A stretch of DNA of 64,000 bases from Psychrobacter sp. Choline-02u-9 (GCF_002836505.1 NZ_PJBF01000040.1:62001-126000); one strand, 5' to 3'. Positions 46,247 to 55,944 are shown, counted from the first letter of the stretch. The notes: generated from the letters alone by a model not told the origin. Numbers and translations are program-made.

Positions 46247-49200
46247 TTACCCTTTATTAGTAATAGAGTGATTACTATGCGAACCATCAAGTGAAACAAG
46301 CAGCTCAAACTCTTCAGCATGACGCAACTCACCGCGCAGTTGTTCTAGCTGTGTGATAAGTTGATTTAAATCAGTCATATTCGTGATATAGGCCTTTGCT
46401 TGTATATTACGAGTAATGAGTGTTTTTCCCTCTTGTTTTTGTACTTCTTGCTCTTCATCCAACTTAGCTTTTAGACGCTGCTGGCTAGTACGCTTGATAT
46501 TTCTTTTAATCTCCTGCAGCTGATTCTGAATACTATAATCTTGATTTACCAATTTGCGCAGCCCAATCAAGTCTTCACTAACAGGTATAGACAAGCTTTC
46601 TAAATCTGCAAATACAGTATGTTGTTCTTGCTGCGTTAATTCTTGCCATTCCGCTATAGTAGTTACTTCTTGTTGTGCTTCTTTAATACGTTCAGCTTGC
46701 TCAGTTTGCATGATCATAACCGTATTACGGACATGACTCTTAATACTGGTTAAATAACTAGCAAACTCTACGCTATATTTAAAAAACTCAGCTTGGTTGA
46801 GGCGCTCGCTCACATTATCGAGTACTTCTGCTAATTCAGTTTTTAATCTGCTCGGAGTACCACTATCTGGTAAAGAGTTAATCTCATTACGATGCTGTTG
46901 TAGATTTTTTAAATCAGTCTCTAACCCCTGCTGTAAAGCAAGTGTGAGATCAGCCGACCATTTCAGACTGTTATAAAAATCTGAATCCTCGCCACCTAGT
47001 CGTACTGATACATCAGATCCATCAGTAGAGAGCACTTCTGTAATATTATTAGTTAACGCTTCTATTCGATCTGATCCAGGTAAATCCATGCCTTTCAGCT
47101 TTTCTGCTAAAGGAGCATAATTACGCTGTAGTAAAGGAAATAACTTAATAGCTGCCTTACTTATTTCATCTTCTAACGGTACTACAATATCACCGCTCAA
47201 TTCAGTCAAGCGACTAGCCGCATTTGCAAGAACTTCCATACTCGGACGCTCTTCACGCAAAGACACGCCTATAGATTTAAACGTATTATTAGTTTTTAAG
47301 GCGTCAATCGCTTTTTGTCCATTAACAGTTACTTCGCGCCCGGCAACTTTTAGTTTAATCTCTCCTGCCAGTAACATAGCAGAAATCAGATAACGTACAG
47401 TATCTGGCGACCAACCATAAGGAGCATCAGTAAAAATATCACTGAGGCGCTTGCCTTCAATAGAACCCTGACGTTCGACCATGTCACGGATACTTGTAAT
47501 GGCCTTATGATCTGTATTAATCGTAGTGTTACCACTAGTACGCTGTATTAATCCAAGCGGGTCAATATCACTGGTAATACCTGATAAGCTATTAGTACTA
47601 AGGAATTTTTCTGCTAGGTTAGTATTCACTCGCACAGGCGCCTCACTGTAACGTTCAAATACTTGCGCCGCCACAATAGCTAAATGTTTACGTCCTGCTT
47701 CAATAAGATCTTGGTTAATACTTTCAACAGCCGTTACTTCTCCACGAAATACAAAAGACCCTTGCAATAAGCTACGCTTAATTAAACGTACCAGTTCACT
47801 AAGCTTACGTTTAGAAATTTCTATCTGGCCTGCACAATACTCTTTAACTTCTTGATCTGGCTCATTACGATACTTACTAGCGATTTCACGACAACGATAA
47901 ATATCTCTAGTCAGATCTATCATCTCAGGCGTAGTGCGACCGACAATGAAAATATTGTGCTTTGCAAGTTTCTCACGGCTTTCACTGATTAAGCGTGCTT
48001 TTGTAGCCTCGTAGTCTTTAGGATCAACTAATTCAGCTATTGTTTGTACTGCATTACGCTCACCTAATAAAGACGCAGGAACCCCATTCTCATTTTGAGA
48101 TTTTAGACCGGTTTGTACTGATAAGGAGCCATTTAGTTGTGTTGAAGGCAAAGGTGAATACGCTTCTTTCAAACACTCGTTTTGAATACGACTTAGCTCG
48201 ATAGGCCGTAAAGGTATGGTTGCACGCTCTTGCTCTATGTTATTAAGTTTTTCACTAAAGAAGCATAGACTACCTTCTTGCTCTCCAAAAGGAACAATGG
48301 CATCGTTAATAAGCTCATCAACTGCTTTTTTCACTGCATCAGCATTAGATGCCGCCATAATATCTGAATGCATAAGGCTGGTTATATTTTGCAATGAAAT
48401 TGGTAAATTACCTAAAATTTGCAACACACATACGGTCTTAGCAATATCTTGATGTAGCTCTGAGTCTGAAAAACGAATTTTAACTTTACCTACTGACTGA
48501 TAAAGTGCTGGATAACCTTTTTCAATATCTTTTTTCAAAGAGTCAAATAAAGTAACTGTATTGGCTAACCAACCTACCGGCTGATTTGCAATAGGCTTGG
48601 TGACATCAGTCCCTTCAACCAAAATATCTTGGACGACTTTAATCGCTGAACGTAGACCAATACCACCCGTCGATTTAGCTAAAGAGCCTAACAGATGTAG
48701 CAGAATATCGAAGTGGGCAGGCAAGAATGGATAGAGATTAATAAAAGTCTGCTTATCAAAGTCAGCGCCGTAAGCGCGTGCATCTACAAGCTTTGTATGG
48801 TTACGTAGAGCTTGACCATGATTATCAAATAGATTCCCTAGTGTTGTTTCACCTGCTGGTGACTTACTGAGCAGGCGACTATAACAAATCTCTTTAATAT
48901 CATTAGCTTCAAGGTCTATTTGTATTGGGAAGCGGTCTTTCAATTTATATAGTTCAGGAGAATTAAGTGAAGCTTTTGGATCATCTTCTGTAAGTGTTTG
49001 CTGTGCGGTACCGATTACCCAAACCTTACCATTACCAATATTTTTTAAGTTTTTGGCTAGGCCATCTAAGTTTAAAATAAGGTTTTGTCGTGATCCAACA
49101 TACTGACCTACTTCATCGATAATAAAAATGATATGTTCTTTACCCGAAGCCTCACGGGCTATTTCAATCATTTCCTCTACACGATCATTTTCAAAACGGA

Positions 49201-49906
49201 TTACTTCGCTAGCTTCAGTGTTGAATGATGAGGACGTTTTGAATAGTGTTGGGTACATCTGATGTGCTATTTCAGGAATAACACTGTCAACAATCAAATC
49301 ATCATTGCGATAGTCATCCCATTCCTCTCCTTCAGTGTAATCTCTGAAAACTTGTAAAAACTCATCATGACGGTTTTCTTTTTTTAACTTTCTTTCAAAA
49401 GCTGCTACTTTCAAATTACGAGAATAACCTGCCCATTGTAGAACTTTGTAGTACAGGACTGTAGACACCTCTTCCATTGTCGCACCAGCCAGCTGCTCAC
49501 TAGCTAAGTCAAGCATAAGGACAGCCGCAGGAAAACGTTTTGAAACAGAAGCTAGCAAAGCCTTCGTAGTTGATTTTTTAAACCTATCTTGAAGATGCTG
49601 GATAAAAGGTGTGCCATCAATTTTGATATTATCATCAAAAGCTAAGCCTAAATATTTTGTAAAAGAACTCTTACCTGAACCATAGAAACCCGAAACCCAG
49701 ACACCTACCTCGTTTTGCCCGCCTGCTTCCATGGCTGCCTGCATCTTACTAAGTAGTTTTTCAAATTGCTCTTCGATGCTCTCAGTGACAACATACTCAG
49801 ATATCTCAGCTTTTAAACGTTCCTCTTGAGATACCCCATAAGTAATGACCTTTTCAATAGTGCGGTAAATATCTTTATTATTATCAAATAAATTTTTAAT
49901 TTCCAT
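46247..49906 (-). CDS. brxC: BREX P-loop ATPase BrxC
   Basis: A 1219-aa protein. It begins MEIKNLFDNNKDIYRTIEKV, has a Walker A motif GFYGSGKSS (73-81) and a Walker B-like HIIFIIDEVGQYVGSRQNLI (about 260). The long C-terminal part has coiled coils (about 1000-1200). BrxC is a core component in nearly all BREX types and is thought to power complex assembly. It is 40 bp after brxB and 10 bp before pglX. No frameshift is seen. Confidence 0.95.
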   Translation of the reverse strand: MEIKNLFDNNKDIYRTIEKVITYGVSQEERLKAEISEYVVTESIEEQFEKLLSKMQAAMEAGGQNEVGVWVSGFYGSGKSSFTKYLGLAFDDNIKIDGTPFIQHLQDRFKKSTTKALLASVSKRFPAAVLMLDLASEQLAGATMEEVSTVLYYKVLQWAGYSRNLKVAAFERKLKKENRHDEFLQVFRDYTEGEEWDDYRNDDLIVDSVIPEIAHQMYPTLFKTSSSFNTEASEVIRFENDRVEEMIEIAREASGKEHIIFIIDEVGQYVGSRQNLILNLDGLAKNLKNIGNGKVWVIGTAQQTLTEDDPKASLNSPELYKLKDRFPIQIDLEANDIKEICYSRLLSKSPAGETTLGNLFDNHGQALRNHTKLVDARAYGADFDKQTFINLYPFLPAHFDILLHLLGSLAKSTGGIGLRSAIKVVQDILVEGTDVTKPIANQPVGWLANTVTLFDSLKKDIEKGYPALYQSVGKVKIRFSDSELHQDIAKTVCVLQILGNLPISLQNITSLMHSDIMAASNADAVKKAVDELINDAIVPFGEQEGSLCFFSEKLNNIEQERATIPLRPIELSRIQNECLKEAYSPLPSTQLNGSLSVQTGLKSQNENGVPASLLGERNAVQTIAELVDPKDYEATKARLISESREKLAKHNIFIVGRTTPEMIDLTRDIYRCREIASKYRNEPDQEVKEYCAGQIEISKRKLSELVRLIKRSLLQGSFVFRGEVTAVESINQDLIEAGRKHLAIVAAQVFERYSEAPVRVNTNLAEKFLSTNSLSGITSDIDPLGLIQRTSGNTTINTDHKAITSIRDMVERQGSIEGKRLSDIFTDAPYGWSPDTVRYLISAMLLAGEIKLKVAGREVTVNGQKAIDALKTNNTFKSIGVSLREERPSMEVLANAASRLTELSGDIVVPLEDEISKAAIKLFPLLQRNYAPLAEKLKGMDLPGSDRIEALTNNITEVLSTDGSDVSVRLGGEDSDFYNSLKWSADLTLALQQGLETDLKNLQQHRNEINSLPDSGTPSRLKTELAEVLDNVSERLNQAEFFKYSVEFASYLTSIKSHVRNTVMIMQTEQAERIKEAQQEVTTIAEWQELTQQEQHTVFADLESLSIPVSEDLIGLRKLVNQDYSIQNQLQEIKRNIKRTSQQRLKAKLDEEQEVQKQEGKTLITRNIQAKAYITNMTDLNQLITQLEQLRGELRHAEEFELLVSLDGSHSNHSITNKG

Positions 49907-49946
49907 TATATATCCCTAAGTAAATCTCATTAATTAAGCCAGATTA

Positions 49947-50558
49947 TCAGCCGCCTACATGTACTGAACGGTAGTTACCATCTTCCGGATAAAACCCTAA
50001 AAATTTAAGTTGGGTTTTACCTGTCCTCATACCTGGATAAAAAAATATAGTAGGTACATGAAATTTACCTTGAAGTTGGCTTTCCATAGACCCTATACGG
50101 AGATAAGGATGAAGTGCTTCAATATCTGACACTAATAAAATTGAGTTTGGCCTACCTTCAAGGTCGAATAACTTAGCTTCAAGCTTATTTTGTAATGCGT
50201 TTTTTTTGGTAAGTGCTTCTGCTAATGATTTATTGGTTTTTTGCCACTGCAAGCCTATATTTTCTGCTGAGTCTCTATTCTCAAGAGCCGCTGAATCTTG
50301 CTTTTCCCAGGTTTTCTTAATGAAAACAGGCATTTCATCAAAGACTTCTTGTACGGCTTTAGCCATGGAGAAAATATGGACATCCCAACCTTCATTTCGA
50401 AGTTTTGCTGCCCATGCAGGAAGCTGACGCTTTATTTTCAATATTTTTTGTGGATCAAAGATCAAATAAAAGATAGGCTCGAAGCTGGCATGCCCAAACT
50501 CTCGGCCTGCTCTTACTCGCTCCATTAACTCATTAAAATCAGTATTGAGCGATGACAT
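49947..50558 (-). CDS. brxB: BREX protein BrxB (DUF1788)
   Basis: A 203-aa protein with the DUF1788 pattern: ERVRAGREFGHASFEPIFYL, FDPQKILKIKRQLPAWAAKL, SILLVSDIEALHPYLRIGSM and VPTIFFYPGMRTGKTQLKFL. BrxB is a small helper of type I BREX with an unclear mechanism. Its start overlaps the end of brxA by 20 bp, so translation is coupled. Confidence 0.92.
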   Translation of the reverse strand: MSSLNTDFNELMERVRAGREFGHASFEPIFYLIFDPQKILKIKRQLPAWAAKLRNEGWDVHIFSMAKAVQEVFDEMPVFIKKTWEKQDSAALENRDSAENIGLQWQKTNKSLAEALTKKNALQNKLEAKLFDLEGRPNSILLVSDIEALHPYLRIGSMESQLQGKFHVPTIFFYPGMRTGKTQLKFLGFYPEDGNYRSVHVGG

Positions 50559-51333
50559 CTATTACCTCCTCCATTTTTTTAAACTGCCAACTGATGCGAG
50601 TCACGTCACCTGCTGACTGCACAATTAACCAGTTATTTTTTGCTAGTGTTCTTAACTCATCACGTACTTCATTAGGCTCCATACCAAAAAGCTTCCACGA
50701 CTCATGACTAATGATCGCGTTATCACCTAGACCGTTAAAATGTAAAAAGTGAGCTAAATATAAAGAAGTGTTTAAATGAATACGGATAGGTTGAATGGTT
50801 CGCGTAGGCGATCTGCCTGACGACAATAGATTATAGTCAGCACAGCAACCAATAAGATAAGAAGATACACGTTTAACAACCGAGTCTGCCCATGGTTTTT
50901 GCATTTTCCCTTCATCTATAGCATAGGCCATAAAATCCCGAGCATCTTCAGTAGTTATTGTATCGTGACCACCTGAGTAACGGTTCCAATATACTTCTAT
51001 AATAAAATCCTGTAGAACTTTATTGGCTTGTGCAGTGTGTATCAAAAATAGCTGATTAATATCTTGTGATGATACAACTTGAGCCAGTTTTTTCAAATGA
51101 ACAGCTACATTAGTTTTGATGTATCGAGGTGAGAAACACTCAGCAATAATATTGCGTAGTCTACGTGCCGTAACCATTGGAAATAAACCGGAACTTAATG
51201 CTTCTTCATATAACTCAGAAACCGTCATACCATGTTGGTATATCTCCAATAGAAGCTTAGTTTCATTAACGAGGCCTAGACCGGCTCCCAGTTGCGTAGT
51301 ATAAAACTGATTTTGAGAAATATCTGAACTCAT
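50539..51333 (-). CDS. brxA: BREX protein BrxA (DUF1819)
   Basis: A 264-aa protein with the DUF1819 family pattern: FYTTQLGAGLGLVNETKLLL, FPMVTARRLRNIIAECFSPR and the C-terminal YLAHFLHFNGLGDNAIISHE. BrxA resembles NusB-type helical RNA-binding proteins in fold, according to what is known of the family. It starts at the stop of the brxE-like gene (TAATG overlap of one base) and overlaps brxB. Confidence 0.92.
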   Translation of the reverse strand: MSSDISQNQFYTTQLGAGLGLVNETKLLLEIYQHGMTVSELYEEALSSGLFPMVTARRLRNIIAECFSPRYIKTNVAVHLKKLAQVVSSQDINQLFLIHTAQANKVLQDFIIEVYWNRYSGGHDTITTEDARDFMAYAIDEGKMQKPWADSVVKRVSSYLIGCCADYNLLSSGRSPTRTIQPIRIHLNTSLYLAHFLHFNGLGDNAIISHESWKLFGMEPNEVRDELRTLAKNNWLIVQSAGDVTRISWQFKKMEEVIDVIAQY

Positions 51334-51821
51334 TACGCTTCCTTCATATAAGGAAAGCTTTTATAGCCTTCTTTAAAGGCATTAAGATAGTGCCTCGCTG
51401 CTACTTTCAGCATAAGCTCTAAACCCTCATCATTAAATACACCTATATTGACAGGCCCTTCAGACTTTTCAACTTCACTGTAAACCAGCTGTTCCAATGC
51501 TTCAAAAGCACTATCTTTACTTATCAGTCTTTCTTTCATATCGATATTTTGCACTGCTTTGGAAACTTCTCTTTCAAGTGAGTCTGGTAGCCTGTATAGA
51601 TGGTAGTTTTCACCTACACCGATATATTCATCGTGTACCAATAATGCTGCCTCACACACTCCATGATACTGCGCTAACAGCATTGTTCTAGGATATGGAT
51701 ACATAAGGAAGGCTGGACTAGATGCACCGAGAAAATTACTTCCCCACCAATCAAATTGACTCTTTTCACCCAGATAGCCAATTAAAAATCGATAATTTAA
51801 TACTAAGTCTACAATTGGCAT
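51333..51821 (-). CDS. BrxE-family protein, first gene of BREX operon
   Basis: A 162-aa protein with the BrxE-family look: YRFLIGYLGEKSQFDWWGSN, FLMYPYPRTMLLAQYHGVCE, and HDEYIGVGENYHLYRLPDSL. BrxE was first named in BREX type 6, but similar genes also open some type I operons. It overlaps brxA by one base, so it belongs to the operon. The 540 bp upstream are AT-rich, hold no gene and are the natural place for the operon promoter. Assignment is by pattern; the role is unknown. Confidence 0.75.
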   Translation of the reverse strand: MPIVDLVLNYRFLIGYLGEKSQFDWWGSNFLGASSPAFLMYPYPRTMLLAQYHGVCEAALLVHDEYIGVGENYHLYRLPDSLEREVSKAVQNIDMKERLISKDSAFEALEQLVYSEVEKSEGPVNIGVFNDEGLELMLKVAARHYLNAFKEGYKSFPYMKEA

Positions 51822-52366
51822 TTTTCAAAATTCCATAAAATTCATATTTATTATCAAAATAACTTATACATGCTAACATTCTTATAAACACATTTAACAA
51901 GCAATTGTCTGGTTTTTATAAAGACTTGTTCAATATTGCTCTATATACCCTATCCGACGTACCAAACAAATAGCAGATTATCTCGTAAAGTATCGAAAAA
52001 GAGCGTATGCGATGGATAATTCAAACTATCCTACCATTCAAAAAAATAATGAAAAATGTTAGCTGATGTTGCGGGCTTACTTTCCAAAAACCCTACTATA
52101 TAATTTAATTTTCTACTAATAACATAGGATTTCAAAGCGTCTTAAACATATCGAATTTTATTTACTATATGTTATCGCAGTAGTAGCATTCAGAATAACT
52201 CTCCGAACTGCTTATCGGTAGCTGTAATGTTGCCATTTTGATTATATTGACGGCTTCGGCTTTAAGTAGTGTACTGTATTAGGTTCTCCATTTTTTGTCC
52301 ATGATAAACTCCACTTATTACGCTTAGTTTAACTGCTTTGACCGTACGGTTTCTTTAGCGTAGATC

Positions 52367-52588
52367 AATATCCAAGGTCAAGAGATAACTGATATGGAGG
52401 GCTTATAAGAGCTTAGCCAAATAGCGCGCATACCCACGCACTTAAGTTTTGGCAGGTATAAGGGCGAGGCTATTGCAGATTTAGCTGCGAGCTCTGAAGG
52501 TGCTGGTTATATTAAATGGCTGCTTACACAAGACAGTGTTGACCCTTATTTAGCTCAAGCATGCCAGCAAGCATTAGAGTCGGTATAA
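52367..52588 (+). pseudogene. Exonuclease C-terminal remnant (duplicate of the ExoX-like tail)
   Basis: The frame reads IQGQEITDMEGL, TAA where the other copy has Tyr, then LSQIARIPTHLSFGRYKGEA IADLAASSEGAGYIKWLL and the end QQALESV, stop 52586-52588. It matches the last 73 codons of the exonuclease at 32432-33148 with many conservative changes. So it is a tail from a related, not identical, gene. The 5' part is missing. Confidence 0.8.
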
Positions 52589-52833
52589 ATATACTGATGT
52601 AGTCAGTTTGAGCTATGCTGAAAATTGAGATCGATACTAGAAATAGTTAACGCTAAAGTAGATCAAGTTCTTATTGAAACTATAACTTATTAGGTAATAA
52701 ACCCCTCAATATTATGGTGTTTAAAATATTATTAATATCTGCATATGCCATGGATCAATCTTACTCTGACAATTCGAAAAAACTCTATACGCTATTATTT
52801 ATATAGTGTAGAGGGCTGGGGTATGAAACTTAC

Positions 52834-52867
52834 TTTTCTTAGGTGATGCTATTAATATCGGGGTTTG
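52834..52867 (+). repeat. Module-boundary repeat R5
   Basis: TTTTCTTAGGTGATGCTATT followed by AATATCGGGGTTTG ends long repeat B copy 2. The next gene (minus) ends 18 bp to its right. Confidence 0.75.
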
Positions 52868-52884
52868 ACCACTAAAGAACTGAG

Positions 52885-53520
52885 CTATGCCTCAGCATAC
52901 ATTGCCCTTAATCGAAAAGATTCAGGTTCATTACTAATACTGGTGCAGTAGTACGTATATAATTCATCAGCCATAACGTTCTTTTCAATACATGCCACTA
53001 TATAAGAAGTAGTATCTAGTGAGGGGCTTTCGCTACTCTCCATACCTAACAATAGCCCTTTAATATTAAGGTTTTTAGGGAACTGACCAACCAACTCACT
53101 AGCTGCTTTTTTTGCCATATCTGTTTCAGATCCATCTGTTATATGAATTTGAATAAATTTATATAATTTTTCTCGTTTGAATAAGCTTTTAATATCGATA
53201 ACATCTATACCTATTAAACCACGTGGACTGATATTCAATAACTTAACTACTTGACTTACGTCTTCAGGCTGACATTTAACAATGCCCTCTATAATATCTA
53301 AGCGATCAAAATCCATATCATTTATTTGCAATCCCACTAAAAACCAAGCCTCTGACTTCTCTTTTAGCTCTAGTAGTGCCTGCTCATCCCAATCCTCGCT
53401 GATAATAAAACAACCAATAACAGACTTAGGGTAACGATCCATAATTCGTTGGTATAGAAATGCATTAGGTCTGTCATCTATATACGATTCGTCCAGATGG
53501 TATTTCATCGCTATACTCAC
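52885..53520 (-). CDS. Hypothetical protein with FtsZ/tubulin C-domain-like pattern
   Basis: A 211-aa protein. From about residue 70 to the end the order FDRLDIIEGIVKC, GIDVIDIKSLF, FIQIHITDGSETDMAKKAAS, LNIKGLLLGMESSESPSLDT and ESFRLRAMYAEA resembles the C-terminal domain of FtsZ-like proteins (a Gly-rich helix, then LLLxMxS and the closing strand). No GTPase domain is present, so if the likeness is real it would be a detached domain. It is a paralogue of the broken gene at 54099-54773, with the DUF1810 gene between them. Function unknown. Confidence 0.5.
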   Translation of the reverse strand: MSIAMKYHLDESYIDDRPNAFLYQRIMDRYPKSVIGCFIISEDWDEQALLELKEKSEAWFLVGLQINDMDFDRLDIIEGIVKCQPEDVSQVVKLLNISPRGLIGIDVIDIKSLFKREKLYKFIQIHITDGSETDMAKKAASELVGQFPKNLNIKGLLLGMESSESPSLDTTSYIVACIEKNVMADELYTYYCTSISNEPESFRLRAMYAEA

Positions 53521-53592
53521 TGATAATTAATGTTTCTTGGTATGGTTGGAAGTATCAAATTTTAGTGCGAGTTAAATCATATTCGGTTTTAT

Positions 53593-54048
53593 TTACTTAT
53601 ATTGCTGGTCATTGATTTGCCTTAGCATCTTGATAGTCTTTATATCGTAATTGCCTTCAAAATACTGATCCAAAAGCTCGTCAAAAATACATTTTTTATT
53701 AGAGGATGCTAAAGTAAACAACGTAAGTGAAGATTGCAGCTTCAAATTGTCCGGTGAACCAAAGATATTTAAAGCGCTTTTATCAGGGTGCGACAGCAAT
53801 AGTTCAGTACACTCTATGAGCCGTGCTCCAAGCACCTCATGCTGCAAATACGCTTTCGCTTGCTCCAGACTCTCTATTGCAAATCGTCGAGACATTTTAC
53901 TATGCCCTAACCCTTTCACCTGTGGAAAAATAAACCACATCCAATGCGTGCGCTTACGACCTTGGGTCAGCTCTTCAATCACTTGTGAATAGATGGCATC
54001 TTGAGCTTGGATAAAGTCATCAAACAAATCTTTATCTATTGTTGTCAT
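53593..54048 (-). CDS. DUF1810 family protein
   Basis: A 151-aa protein with the DUF1810 signature: FIQAQDAIYSQVIEELTQGR, THWMWFIFPQVKGLGHSKMS, AYLQHEVLGARLIECTELLL and LFTLASS. The family is all-alpha, is widespread in bacteria, and is structurally known but without a proven function. It lies between two paralogous genes; spacing is 72 bp to one and 50 bp to the other. TGTGAAAAATG gives a weak ribosome binding site. Confidence 0.9.
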   Translation of the reverse strand: MTTIDKDLFDDFIQAQDAIYSQVIEELTQGRKRTHWMWFIFPQVKGLGHSKMSRRFAIESLEQAKAYLQHEVLGARLIECTELLLSHPDKSALNIFGSPDNLKLQSSLTLFTLASSNKKCIFDELLDQYFEGNYDIKTIKMLRQINDQQYK

Positions 54049-54098
54049 TTTTCACACTCCTTACGATTTAATTAATGAGCATTTGCCTACCTGCCATG

Positions 54099-54773
54099 CT
54101 AACCAGCCACATATATCGCCCCCATCCAATAATGGTCAGGTTTATCAATCATCCTATTGCCGTAAAACACTTCTGAATCATCAGAAATCCGACTTTCAAC
54201 AGCAGTTGTGACGCTAAAAAACTCATCAAGAGATAGCTTATGATCGCTTTCAATATCAAGCATCATATACTGGATACTAAGACCTTCAGGAATTTGATTG
54301 AGCAGATGATTAACGGCACTTTTTACTTGTTCTGAATCTGGCATGCCCGTTACTCTAGTCTGTATAAACTTAGCAGTCTTTTCAGCCCCACAGGATCTTC
54401 TAATATCATTAACATCTATACCAGCCTTATCCCGATCAGATAGTACTGATTCAAATACGCCTATTACCTGCCCGACTTCATCCGCTTTGCAAATAATGAT
54501 CCCGTCTATTACTTTGAATCTATCAATTTGCTTATCTGTGGTTTGTAGCGCAAACAATGTGCAACCGACTTGTTGTTGTAGATTTAGCAATGACTATTCA
54601 TCCCAGCCATCTTCGATAACAATAAATCCAACCTCAGACAAGAGGTAGCTATCTGATTGTGGCGTATATAAAGTAGCTAAAGGCATGGGCTCTATCTGAA
54701 GCTCATCACTACGTTCCTCATTGATATCGTTTTTTATAGTCTGTTTATCTTTAAAAATACTATCTACTGTCAT
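54099..54773 (-). pseudogene. Paralogue of 52885-53520, interrupted by in-frame TAG
   Basis: From ATG 54773 the frame reads MTVDSIFKDKQTIKNDINEE to VGFIVIEDGWDE, then TAG 54596-54594, then SLLNLQQQVGCTLFALQT and on to 54099. The paralogue has SEDWDEQALLEL at that place, so TAG replaces a Gln codon (CAG to TAG). The C-terminal part shares FKVIDGIIICKADEVGQVIG, GIDVNDIRR, FIQTRVTGMPDSEQVKSA and YMMLDIESDHKLSLDEFF with the paralogue. A TTG restart at 54590 would give 163 aa without the N-terminus. Probably a recently dead gene. Confidence 0.72.
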
Positions 54774-54800
54774 ACTCGGCTCCTTTTTAAAGTAAAAATA

Positions 54801-55892
54801 TTAATTACGGTTATAAAGCTGCATCCCACTTTCTAGTCGCTCAAGAATAACCGTCTTTAACTCTAATGGTTCAATGACGACGGACAATTGCGACATACTT
54901 ACCAGCCAATCTTGCAGACGAGTAGTATTAGCAACTGTAGCGCTGACCTGATTCCAAGTGTCATCGATAATAGTAATTTGCTGATCTATCGCTAGTGGGC
55001 GCTCATAAAGGTGCTGACAGGCATATTTCTGTACTTTTAAAACCAAGTTGATTTCAATATTTTTACCAAACTCTAGCTTGCCTAGCTTCTGTAAGCTATC
55101 TAATGTAAAAATGTCACGCCCTACCCAGTCAGGTATTGGCTTATTTATGACTACTACCTCGGTAATACGGTTGACTGCAAAGTTGCGATGCTCCTCTAGC
55201 AATACGTCATCATCGACATGATCATTTACTGGATTAAAACCTGTGAGATAGATTATATTGTCAATAAAGATCAGTCCTTTGGGATACACCACTCTTTGAC
55301 TTGCCTGTCCTTCCCATTTATTGTGATAGCATATTTGTAATTGACGACTTTGCAGCAGAGCCTGATGAATACTTCCAATCACCTCACTATCAAGCGTTGG
55401 CGCTTGCACAATACTAGATAAGGTGATGAGATGATCTTGCCATTGTCCTAGCCGACTTTGATGAAATTTGTCTTTATCCTGTCGACGTAATTGAGTGAGC
55501 TTGTCTGTGATTTCTTGTTTAAAAGATAGTGGTAAGTAGTTTGCGGTATATTTATCCAGCATTTCCCAAAAGAATACCGTTTGCTCGTTAATGACATCGA
55601 TACTAAAGCTAGATTCAATATAAAACCGTGCCATCTTGCCACTGATATTCTTGCCCCATGCTGGCACCCGAATTAATGCGTCACTATAGAAAATATCGTT
55701 AAAGACTTGGTTTAAGCCAATTAGATCGTTCTCTAAGTTTTTACGCTCATTTGTATAATTATCAGGATCATTACCGTAGTTTTGCATAAGCTCAGTGAGT
55801 GACACAGCATCAGTTTCACTCCGAGGAAGGCTTTGATATAAAGCAAAGAGACGTGCTGACTTTGTATAGCTGGCGATTGGATATGTAGGCAT
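54801..55892 (-). CDS. WYL-domain transcriptional regulator
   Basis: A 363-aa protein. The N-terminal 100 residues contain a winged-HTH-like region (SLTELMQNYGNDPDNYTNER KNLENDLIGL). A WYL domain lies at about 185-260: QALLQSRQLQICYHNKW, QRVVYPKGLIFIDNIIYLTG and the following RNFAVNRITEV, with the ligand-binding Arg near the end. A WCX-like C-terminal domain follows. WYL proteins act as repressors or activators and often guard defence genes (BrxR-type). It is 52 bp downstream of the PP2C gene and in the same direction. It might regulate the BREX or the DUF262 module; no evidence beyond closeness. Confidence 0.85.
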   Translation of the reverse strand: MPTYPIASYTKSARLFALYQSLPRSETDAVSLTELMQNYGNDPDNYTNERKNLENDLIGLNQVFNDIFYSDALIRVPAWGKNISGKMARFYIESSFSIDVINEQTVFFWEMLDKYTANYLPLSFKQEITDKLTQLRRQDKDKFHQSRLGQWQDHLITLSSIVQAPTLDSEVIGSIHQALLQSRQLQICYHNKWEGQASQRVVYPKGLIFIDNIIYLTGFNPVNDHVDDDVLLEEHRNFAVNRITEVVVINKPIPDWVGRDIFTLDSLQKLGKLEFGKNIEINLVLKVQKYACQHLYERPLAIDQQITIIDDTWNQVSATVANTTRLQDWLVSMSQLSVVIEPLELKTVILERLESGMQLYNRN

Positions 55893-55944
55893 ATGGGTTG
55901 CTCAGTTAAGTAGTAAATTATGAAGCGAGCTTTAAAAAATATGT

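Larger units (their letters stand above)
52367..52867 (+). repeat. Long repeat B, copy 2
   Basis: It pairs with 32927-33434 and includes the exonuclease tail and about 280 bp of noncoding sequence to boundary repeat R5. Small indels are visible after the stop codon. The stretch 51822-52366 between this and the BREX operon shows no gene. Confidence 0.9.

Noticed and set aside
46237-46332. N-terminal extension of PglX by 32 residues
   Set aside because: It lies inside the brxC coding end, and a good ribosome binding site stands before ATG 46236, where family members begin.
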